A stretch of DNA of 64,000 bases from assembly GCA_025765615.1 (NCBI GenBank), contig JAIVFJ010000033.1, positions 248,001 through 312,000 on the forward strand. Reading direction: 5' to 3'. The DNA is from Zopfochytrium polystomum. Taxonomy: Eukaryota; Chytridiomycota; Chytridiomycetes; Chytridiales; Chytridiaceae. Below are positions 22,875 through 32,501 of the stretch, in pieces (positions within the stretch are counted from its first letter, which is position 1; every line of letters starts with the position of its first letter). The notes beneath the pieces are model-generated. The model did no database searches, was not told the origin of the DNA, and saw only the letters and a program-made list of their open reading frames with translations. Both the position numbers and the translations under genes were made by a program.

Positions 22875-23765
22875 ATGTCGTCGGAGCGGCTGCCCCAAGT
22901 TACCCCCGCGCCGGGGAAGAGCAGTTCCTCCTCGTCTGGGGTGTGCATTCAGCCCGAAGCCACTCTCTCGTCCCTCGAAGCTGCTGCGAGCCATGCTTAC
23001 CGTTGGAAACAATCGATCTTCGCTCCAGGAAGTTCAACGAAGCCGGCAAATCACCCAAAAAAACTGAAACCGCTCGAACAGCCCTTCCCCAAACCGCCCA
23101 AAGCATTCAGCTATGATGGTCCAGCAACGCCGAAAATACCGCCAATCCCATCCGCCCCTCCACAGTCAGGGTATGCGGCCTCGCACCCGCAGCTACCAAC
23201 GGTTCTCATCCGCCCAACCTCCAGCACATCGTCTCTGACCACTCTGGCTGCGAGGTCCAACTCAGTTACAACGGCGCGCCCAAACTCACGACCGTCGTCC
23301 ACTTCCGAGGAGCCGTCCCTCGTTTTGGCGGCCTCTGATGAGCTCGCAGAGACCACGCCGCATAGCGGAAGCTCTTCGGCTGCCGAGAAGTCGGGCCGAT
23401 GCAGCAAGAAAGAAGTAGTTCTCCGGCACCTCGATGGTGTCCGCCAGAACCTGTCCGTCCCATCCAACGCGGTGCTCGTCGAGTTTATTGCGTCCCGGCT
23501 TTCCCCGTCGGGAAAACGCCGGGCCGGTTCCGACCTTTCGGCCATCGGGTCAAAAATGCGGAAAGGGGATCAGCCTCTGAGGAAATACGGAATCTACACT
23601 CTCGCGGCCGTCCGACGCAACGAGTCAGCTGTTCGTAACAGGGATGAGCACACGGTTGCGGAGCTTAAGCCAACGCGTCTGGATTGTGCGGCGCTTCGCG
23701 GCCGAACCGTCGAAGAGCTGTTCGGAGACGGGTCTGTCGTGGTGTTCATCAGATTGGAATGTTAA
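22875..23765 (+). CDS. Hypothetical protein, Ser/Pro-rich
   Basis: Not recognised. A single open exon of 296 codons begins MSSERLPQVTPAPGK, 52 bp after the bL17 stop. The first 170 residues are Ser/Thr/Pro/Ala-rich and probably disordered. The C-terminal 120 are more ordered-looking (SKKEVVLRHLDGVRQNLSV, NAVLVEFIASRLSPSGKRR, DCAALRGRTVEELFGDG) and end VVVFIRLEC. No membrane segment. It could be a regulatory protein, but nothing in the sequence says which. Confidence 0.5.
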   Translation: MSSERLPQVTPAPGKSSSSSSGVCIQPEATLSSLEAAASHAYRWKQSIFAPGSSTKPANHPKKLKPLEQPFPKPPKAFSYDGPATPKIPPIPSAPPQSGYAASHPQLPTVLIRPTSSTSSLTTLAARSNSVTTARPNSRPSSTSEEPSLVLAASDELAETTPHSGSSSAAEKSGRCSKKEVVLRHLDGVRQNLSVPSNAVLVEFIASRLSPSGKRRAGSDLSAIGSKMRKGDQPLRKYGIYTLAAVRRNESAVRNRDEHTVAELKPTRLDCAALRGRTVEELFGDGSVVVFIRLEC

Positions 23766-23983
23766 TACAGAGGGGGTGCGCAAAGGACTTTTTGAGACCC
23801 AATGTTGTGAATTAAAACACACACGTGAAGGGGTTCTCAGTTGAAACGTCTTCATGGTAGACCTTAAAACATGTAAGATGTGCAGCTACGCAGATAAGAG
23901 CGATCCTATTCGCTGTGAGCGAACTATATCTTTATTTGAAATTCAATAATAAGGCCAGAGGCAAACGCCGACTTCATCTTCGC

Positions 23984-26900
23984 TTACGGCTTTTCGTGAG
24001 CCGCCTTCTGTAGCGTAGCGAAAGACGCTCCCAACTCCCTCTGTAAGTCGGTGATTCTTAACCTGTTTGGAATCTCACTCGAACCTGATCGAGCATGCCC
24101 ACGCGATGCGGAACGGGATAAACCAGGGCCAAGACCTGGGATGGCCAACAGACCGGCTCCGCTGGTTCCAGGCCGCCGGACCTGTGAGCGCGACCTGATG
24201 AGCAGCCCGCCTCCTCCATCCGCTCCGAGTGAAGCATTTCCGTCCCTCCCGTCCCCAAGACGCTCGATTCGGTCGTCGGGGCGTTCACCTCCCACTCGCG
24301 TTGAAGAGCGTCGAAGACCTGAGTGCTGCGCCATTGGCGGCTGCAAAGACTGCGGTTGCCCCTTCTCGCCGGCGCTGAAAGTACGGCGTCGAGCGCTGCC
24401 GCCCGACGCCCAAGCCGACTCGTCAAAGGAGTTCGATGCCACAGTTGTAGCCGTGGCAGTCTGAGTCACCCTCTTTGATGAGGATCGCTGAAGGGAAGGG
24501 CTCGCGGGTGCAGAGAGGGTGGGCACGGCGGCGATATTTGCAGGGCGGAGAAGACCATCGGTTTCATCATTGCTCGTCCCCAGGATGGACGCAGTATTGC
24601 GTTCGGTTGAGGGTACCGTGCCAGGCCCACGTAGTTGCGAAAGCGACCGCAAAATTCCACTCACAGCAAACTCCACCCCAAGAGAGTTTTTTCTTTCTTT
24701 TCCGTCAACTGATCGCTCGCCCTGTTCACCAACCGGCTGAGTTCGGTTCTGGGTCGGCGAGCGCTTGAGTCCCACATTCCGCACTGGAAAATTGGATTCA
24801 TGGTTTTCATCTTGAACGGCACTTGTACTGCTCAACGGGGCGCAACCGGCCCGCTCTCCTTTCGGTTCAGTAATTCCAGAGATGTCCGACTTCATGGTAA
24901 AGACAGCGCTTAGAGTCGCACGTCGGGACGAAGATCGGTGCAAAGAGGGGCTCGTTGGAGCAGAAAGTGTGGAGAAGGTCGTATTTGGCGCAGGAGCAAG
25001 AAGGGTGCGGCCATTATCGTTTTGTGTCCCAATAATGGGAGAATGACCGAGAACGTTCAAAGAGGGCGCCATGTTGTGCGTACTTCTCTGCGAGAGCGAC
25101 CGCAAAATTCCACTTCCAGCTTGTTTGACCGCAATCGAGTTTCGCCTTTCTGCCCCACCATCCAATCCCTCGCCAAGTGCGCGAGTGGTCGAGCGTCTAG
25201 CAATTTGCACTTGGACTTGTTGCTGGTTCCTTTCCACGTGAATGGCGCTCGAAGCACGAGGGTCATCTCCAGCATTCAACGTCTGCGTCGGGTCAGCAAA
25301 GTCGGGGCCACATGCTGCAGCCGCGGAGAAGACCCTCTCAGACGTACTTAGGGACAACGAACGCGGCAAAGAGGGGCTCGTAGGGGCAGGCACTGTGGTG
25401 AGGGCGGTTCTGGGTTCAGGACTGAGAAGATGGTGAGTTTCGTGCTTCTGTTCCCCGGACCCACGGGAAAGTGACGCTTGGATAGAGTGCGAACCAGGAG
25501 GAGACAAAGATCGGTTGGCATAATTTGCTCCTGTACTATCAGGTGAAAAAGCTGCGATTTGCGACAAGCGAACGCTGGTCGTGCTTGTGGGGGACCTTTG
25601 TGAGCTGTCTTCACGATGAGGGCTGGGGGACGAGAAAGGTGGCGCCTCCTGAATTCCTGCAGCTATTGGTTCAGTCCCTTGAAGCGAATTCGAATGGTTA
25701 TGCGGCGAAAGTGGAGTTTGTTGACGTTGTGATGGAACTACTAGTTGAGACCTCGTCTCAGGCATCGGATTTCGTGATCCTGCGGAAACTGGAGAAAGAA
25801 GGCTTCCGCATGGAGGAGTTCGAGGTGGCGAGGCCGGTATTACCACTTGCAAGTGAGTTATATCGCTTGCCGCCATTGATTTGAGACCTGGGACTTGCAG
25901 AAAAGATGGATCTCTGAATGCTGAAAGAGAGCTCCCAAGAATTGCCTTCTTATTGCCCGTGATTGGTGGCGTGTAGGTCCCCGTGATATCATTACCCACT
26001 TTGCTGGCACTCCCCGCCCAAGAAGCCCGACGAGCTTCATTGCTTGGACTGGAGGGCAAGAGCTTGCCGGTGTCGTCCACGAGTACTGATGTCGATTTCG
26101 CGGCGCTACTCCGAAAGCTCTTGGTTCTCGCCTTCTCAAAGGACCACGCCCCACTACGGTCGCTTACAATTGAATCTCTTGCACTTTGCGGAGGAGACTC
26201 TAAAGGTGGACTGGTTGGAGCCGCCTGCGCGGCTGTATCTTCCTCTGCAGGTTCAGCAGTGAATATGGTAGGAACCAAAATTGCACCACTTCTGTGGTCG
26301 TGTGGTCTAGCCGGTTCTTCCTCCTCTTCGCCGTCGTCGGAGACTTCAGGTATCAGCGGCATCAGGCCACTTGTTACTTTTCCTTGGAGATGCTCAATTG
26401 ATCGCGCTCGGCTGTCCATGCACTGAACAATACGCTCCGCCAATTTTGGAAAAAGCTCGCAAACCTCCGCCAAATAACACTATATGTAATTTTAACAATG
26501 TTCTACGCTCCACTAATGGATCACCTTTGTAATCAAACAAAATTCTGTCTCTTCCATTGTGAGTGCAGTGTAATTCATTGTTTCGTCTATATCTGACTCG
26601 CCTTTGGAGAGAGGTGAGCTTCATTTGAGACGGAAACACAAACCAAGAAACTGATTAGGTCCAAGTACCGCGAATTCTACAAGCTCGTCCGAATCATATC
26701 CGGCGGAGGCTAAAAGCTGAACTCTCCCCCTTTTGATAATAAACCTGAAAAGAAGCACGTCATGGACCATTTTCGAGCTTTCAAAACCATAGAACCGCCA
26801 CCCACAGCTCTTGGGCTTCTTGGCCTTGGAAGAACACGGCAGTTGTGGACGGCAGAACAGAGGTGCTTATGCCTCGTGCGATTGCCTGACAGATTTCTAG

Positions 26901-29900
26901 ATCAAGACCCTTAAACAAAGGGCAGGCCGTGACTGTACTCAGATATAGCCCTTGCGTTTGAGGTCGATAAGGTGATTGCTTTTTCTAGCAAGGATGATCT
27001 ACCATTATAAATATCCTGACACAACGGGCCCGGCAAATCCTGAAATGCCCATTTCTCTTGCTCAGCCTTCATCGCAAGAAAACGATGACGGCGGTGTCGG
27101 ATGACTTCGTCTTGAAGCCTCGGAGGAATTCCAAGCCTCACCATAGAATCACGAATGGTTACCTCCCGAATGCTCTCCTCTTTCTCAAATCGCGACGCGG
27201 TAGTCTTTGCCTGAGACCGAACAACTCCAAGAATGACGCCAAAGAGCACTCCAAACACGATTGCAGCAAGAAGAGTCTCTAAAATAGCGAAAAGTCGTTC
27301 GAAATTTGTGTTTGTTTGTCGCAGGTGAAAGAAGATACCCAGTTGCGCGGCATAAAAGGATCTGTATAAACAAAATTGGCGGGGCCGGTTGGCGTGTCAT
27401 TTGGATTGTGGCAAGCACGTACTTCGAATATTGAGCCATGAATGTAAGTTCCATTAGACCGTCGTTCCATGCCCAGGACTCTTTAGTGTTGTCCCATTGA
27501 CTAATTGCAAACATAAGACAGCAGAAGAGGTGAAGAACCAAGAACAACGTCGCAATCGATTTTATCAAGCGCTGGACTGCGCGAGATACGCTTTTTGGAT
27601 CCAGGTTCATCAAGAAAACGAAGATGTTCTTTCCAGCTGGTATGATGCGAGTGAAGCGGAGTCCAGCCCAATAAAGCATTGCGAACGGGTCTTTGTCAGC
27701 GACGTCTCCTCTAACGGAAGCGGTTGAAGCATGTTGACGCAGTGGTCAGACATTTGTCTCTTAAGATTAGAATGTTTTGTTACCCCCAATAGTTTTCAGT
27801 CACGCGGTTCCTCCAAGCTTGCTCAAGGAAGACGAATTCGATGGGTACCGTGCACATTGCAAGAATCCACCCTCGCTCAGACACGAAGTGTATCCAAAAG
27901 AGAGTGTAGAAGCTGTGAATTGGTCGGCCAAACTCGTCCGTCCTCTCCGTCAAACACGAGACGACCTGGTTGACGGCGATAATCACATCGGCAATAAGGC
28001 CAAGCAGGATGAGGGAAGGAGAGAGCATCTTGTCCGGGCCACGCAACATTTAGCGGTAGTGTTATTAGGTCGAACAGCGATGCGACAATCGAAAGAGCTG
28101 GGCGAAAAATGTTAGTCGCCATGTCTTCATCAGTTTGGCAAATGGTCACTGTGAAGTACCGTAGACCGTGGCGCAAATTCTCGACGATGGATTTAAGGGA
28201 AGCTGGACAGAAATATTCACGAGAGGAATGATCAAGTCCTTCTTTCCCCATTGAAACTCATCCACCGATGAGTTTTTAACCGACTTCACTGACCGGGACA
28301 TTGTCGTTGGTGCTCGACTTTCTCTCCGAATATCAGGCGGCCGCGGCAAAGTAATGTCCACTTTCCCTATTTGCAAAATGGGTTTGCTCCTCGGGCTGCT
28401 GTTGGTTTCAGAATCGCTGTCAAATTCAGAGCTGATGTATCCAGATGCAATGATGTCTTCAGAGTCGAGGATGTGGTCCTTCATCCATGCGAAAGGTGTG
28501 TTGGAGTTTGGACCCGATCCCAATGCTTCGGTTGTGGCGCTTAGTCGTTTGAGAGTTTCGATGGGCTGATCGAGATAGCCCCCGCCCGTTGCAGCCAAAA
28601 CGTCGATGTCCTCCTCACTTCCAGTGTTTTTATTTTCAGTAGTTGTAGAATGGGACGACGACCATCTCGCCAACGAGCTCAGAATACCGCCACCACCGTG
28701 CGCTCGTTTCCTCACGGAACTTTGAGTCCGGGTCCGATGCAACGGCGAGGAATCTCGCTTCACGTCCCGCCGTAGTTTGACCAAAAGCGAGTTCATGGAA
28801 TCTGACATCCCCCCAGACACGGACTTTGTTCCGGAAAGCTGGACTTCGACATTGTCGGCACTGTGCGCTGTTGACTTGCTTAATAGGCCTGCAGGCGAAA
28901 CACTGGGAAAAGCGAGGACAGAGCCGTTTGAAGCCCCATTAGCATCCAAAGACGTAAATCTATGCTTCGTAGAATGTAAGCCTTCAGCAGATCGGTCAAT
29001 CGAATATGAGCTTCCACCATCCGATAGTTCCCGGAACCTGCGGATAGCCAACCTCTCCATGGGTAGAGCAGACGACGTTTGCAGTGGCTGTCTATTTCCT
29101 GTGTTGGGAGACTTACGCTCTTCGTCGCTGCCGCTATCACTGGTGTTTCCGGACTGCAGGCTGGGACGTACAGCCATCGTCACACTCCGCCCAGGAGCCT
29201 TTGACCCTGCTCCCACCCAAATCCACCCATCTTCAGATCCGCAACGATCCGAATCCACACGCCTTCCACGTCGTTCTGAATTATGGTCTAAAGTGGAGCC
29301 GTTCACATCTCCGCCGCCTGGGCTGTTCCCGTCGCACAGCCCCAGGCTCCCCATTCGCGGTTCAGACGCAGCAACGTCGGTTGAAAGCTTCGGACTGACG
29401 GCTGTCCCCGCGTACCCACCCGTAAAGAGGCTTCCACTGTTTGAAACGCTTTGCGTGTTGCCGATTCCTGTGGACTGGCCTCCGGCCGGGCTACTCCAGT
29501 TTCGGGTGAAGCGTGGCAAGCTGCAAAACCCGTCGCGACCCGACCCGCTCGAATATCCGCTCGCGGCCACGCTGAGCTTATCGCTGCGCGAAGGGGTTAC
29601 TGCGGCAGACCGATCCGAGGAATTTCCGGGGGTGCCCGTTGTCGTCGCCATGGTGAGTGAAGCATCGCAGCCAAGAGCAGAGAGAGACGAGGCCGCGGAA
29701 GTGTTGTCTGTGGACGCGCGCAGTGGGGCCGTATGCTGTGGGGCTCGGATCGTTGTAAAGCTTGTATTGTGTGGATTGCGCGGAAGGCTATGATGTGGGT
29801 TATAATGGCGAAGAATGGGACCTTCCGTGCTTCTCCCTGATGCTTCTATCGCGGCGGTGCCGTGAGAGATACTTCTTGAGCGCAACGGCGCCTCCAGCGA

Positions 29901-30011
29901 ACTTTGCGAACGGGAGGGGTCATCCAAATCCAGGAGATCGTTGCGGGATGGCGGTAACGAGTTCGGTGACGCCCGCTGGCGGCTTGCAGCGCTTCGACGG
30001 TGCTGCCACAT
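23984..30011 (-). CDS. Cyclic-nucleotide-gated/HCN-like channel-like protein, giant, degenerate filter
   Basis: Large multi-exon membrane protein of the CNG/HCN/KCNH superfamily. The order is: disordered N-terminus of about 600 residues (30011-28150); S1-S2 (IVASLFDLITLPLNVAW, ILLGLIADVIIAVNQVVSCL); S4-like AMLYWAGLRFTRIIPAGK; S5 KSIATLFLVLHLFCCLMFAI; pore loop; S6 LETLLAAIVFGVLFGVILGV; C-linker (VRLGIPPRLQDEVIRHRRHR); a cNBD (F..QGQEAQELW, FIIKRGRVQLLASAGYD, LGPNQFLGESD); then a Ser/Pro-rich tail of 830 residues (26473-23984) with internal repeats. An intron removed at about 27364-27421 joins QYSK to SFYAAQLG. No GYG or TIGE filter motif is present. Whether the 1.8-kb N-terminal exon belongs to the same gene rests on orientation and frame only. 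Small introns around 26470-27000 are inferred. Confidence 0.65.
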
Positions 30012-30255
30012 ACGGCGAAGAAAATTGTCAAAGCAATGACGGACTGACGTGGTGCCAAGAATCCATTTTTTTCTGCGGCGGTGCAGTGCAAGTTGTGAGG
30101 AAAACGAATAACGTTACTTTATTGAGAAGGCAAGGGGTCGAGCAGCGCGAAACAAAACATCCACGCAAACAGAAAGCACCCGGCAGAAGAAAGAAGAGGG
30201 GTTGAAACGGAGAGACTGGACCGAAGAGGATCGGTTTCGTAGACGAAAGCCTTGG

Positions 30256-31507
30256 TCAGCAAACTCGCGCGCGCTTCGGAGCGAGGGCATCCCCGAAAAC
30301 CTCAGCGCCAGCATCTTCGTGGTTCCTCTTCCTCCCAGTTTTGATCTCAACGGGGACAGACGAGCTGATCCCGACTGAATTAGCGATTGCCGCCCTCTTT
30401 GCGATTTCCACTGCCTTCTTCACCAGTCTGCCGCTAAAGACTTGAAAAGCCTCTCGGCGAACGTGCAGCCGATGATCAATTGCATTAAGCATGTTGCGCT
30501 CGGCAGCAACAACTTCCGCCAGAGGAAGACCACAAATGTCGGACCAGGCGCGCGCGGAGTAAGTGCGATCGTGGAGGTACTTCGAGGAGAGGATGAGAGC
30601 TGCGAGAAAAGCCCTGCGAGGATTGTCCAGGCCATACGGGTAGGACGGGTTTGTGGAAGCATCGGCGGCAGGCTGATTGGCTTCGGCTGAATTGTTCGGG
30701 GCCAAAGAGTTGGACAAACCGTTACGGGACGTGACTGCGCCCCACAATTCAGCTTTCTGAAAGGCTTGATCATCCTGCTGTTGGTCTGGAGACAGAGGAG
30801 CAACACTCATGCTGGCCGTTTCCGCAGGCATCGTCTCCTCGACAATGTCAGAGATTAGGCTGTTCTGGGAGGATATCGACGGCGACTGCTGCTTCTGTGT
30901 GCGAAGGCGGATCAAGTAAAACAAGGCAAGCTGGAGGGTTGAGAAGGACGTTTTCGAGCGTCGCAAGATCTCCTGGATGAAATCGCGAGTCGACAAACCG
31001 CCTCGGGTCTCAACCTCCTTGTTCGGAGACCAAATGTGATCGACGATGACGGCTGCGACATCTTGTTTGGGCACGAGCTGTTAGCTTTCCACTTTAAAAA
31101 TAAAATCATGAGCTGCACTCACGAACAAGGCCTCGAACCACATCTTGACGATCGATGGAAGAAGACTCATTCAACTGGGTATCATCGTCAGAGGAAGGTG
31201 GAGGAGTAGCCAAAGCGGAATCGTGGGTAAAAGCTCTGGCTGCGGAGTTGAGGCTGCCGCTGACTCCATTGTTGAGAGCTGACGCCGAGCGACGGAGCGA
31301 ACGCAAGGTCTGCAGAAACTGCTTCGACAGCTCAACAGATGAATTCGCGGAAGCATCAGCTGCAGCCATTGCCATAGTAGAGACGGGGGGGCGAGTTCCT
31401 GCGTGGGCGCGGGCGGGGTAGACGCGCGGCCGGCTGGCTGCGGAAGGACCCGCCAAAGCGGCGGCCGCAGTGGCGGTGGCAGCAGTGCTAATGTTGCGGT
31501 GGTTCAT
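30256..31507 (-). CDS. PHO80/PCL-type cyclin
   Basis: Regulatory cyclin for a Pho85/CDK5-like kinase. Two exons: 31507-31123 (start MNHRNISTAAT) and about 31077-30256, with a 45-nt intron. The cyclin box reads STRDFIQEILRRSKTSFSTL, QLALFYLIRLR, then after an insert of about 80 residues (Gln/Ser/Asn-rich) YGLDNPRRAFLAALILSSKY, LHDRTYSARAWSDICGLPLA and VVAAERNMLNAIDHRLHVRR. The last segments are diagnostic of the PHO80 subfamily (KYL-D, W-x-x-I-x-G-L, E-x-x-L-L). The C-terminus is basic (KTGRKRNHEDAG, APKRARV), possibly a nuclear localisation signal. The exact splice donor (31123 or 31126) is uncertain. Confidence 0.75.
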
Positions 31508-31803
31508 GGGTTGAAGTTTCGGCTGAAGGGAAGATTGTTGAGGGGGGCGGGGTAGTTGAAGGGGAAGGGAAGCGCAGCGCAGCGAAGCAGGCGAAGTTTT
31601 TTTCACGGGGCGGGTGGAAGTTTAAGTGGCTGTCCCCGGCGAGTGGCGGTGGGTGGGGGCAAAGGCTTCTTTCTCGATCGCTCACGATCTGGGTGTTTTT
31701 CTTCCTTCTTCACGCCAGCAACAAACAGCAAGAGGGGCAGAGAGACAGCGAGAAAGAGAGAGAAAGGCGAAGAGTGAAAGAGCGAGAGACAGAGCGAGCA
31801 AGG

Positions 31804-31849
<46 letters not shown>

Positions 31850-32501
31850 TGATGGGGGTCGAATCACACACACACCCACGACCCACACACTGCGGAAAAT
31901 GATTGTGCCGGCTGCTGCTGTTCAACTTGGCCGCCCCCCTGATTCCAATGAAAAATTTGGCGATTCCAATCCCGATGTCCCACAACAAATCGTCATCGCA
32001 TCAGAGCCTGCAACACGCGGGCGCGGGCGCACACACCCACCTCAGAGGGAGATAAGATCAGCATCGGGCAACGCGCCAATTTCCTTTTTTCGTGGCTCTC
32101 CGGTTGTTGCGCCTTCCCTTCTTGGCCATTCTCTTCGCACGCGGCATGGTGAAAAAAGAAGCCGGGGAGGGCAGGAGAACTTGTGTTGGGGGATTGCTAC
32201 GCAAGCCTGCCGTTAAAAGCTGAAGAAGCAAAGCCCGGACGTGCCCAACTTGTTGCCAGCCAGCACAGTCGAGTCCACGCCACTAACCGGCCACCATTTG
32301 CTTTAACCGTGAGACGCTCATCAGGGACGACGAGACGGTTTTAGAAAACAGAAGCAGAATCCTACACACCACTCCTTCGCCATCAGTTCGATGCTTTCCG
32401 AAGGAAGTAAGTTTTCCCCCTCGTGGGCGGTTACGGTGGCGCTGCAGTGTACCTTGGGGCAGGAAAAAAAAGAAACAAGAAAAAATTATATTCAGACAAC
32501 G
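31508..32501. other. Intergenic region with (GA)n microsatellite
   Basis: Divergent promoter region between the cyclin and XDH genes, about 1 kb. It holds a (GA)n run at about 31805-31844 and a short CA-rich stretch near 31866-31890. Arg/Glu- or Leu/Ser-repeat ORFs across it are artefacts. No gene or motif recognised. Confidence 0.6.

Noticed and set aside
27364..27470. Alternative pore sequence YVLATIQMTRQPAPP for the channel-like gene
   Set aside because: This is the retained-intron reading. It does not continue into S6, whereas removing the GTACGT...ATACAG intron gives an ungapped pore-S6 alignment.
31626..32216. 196-codon plus ORF upstream of XDH
   Set aside because: Driven by the (GA)n microsatellite (Arg/Glu repeats). 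No domain and no splice connection to XDH, whose start at 32502 is well supported.
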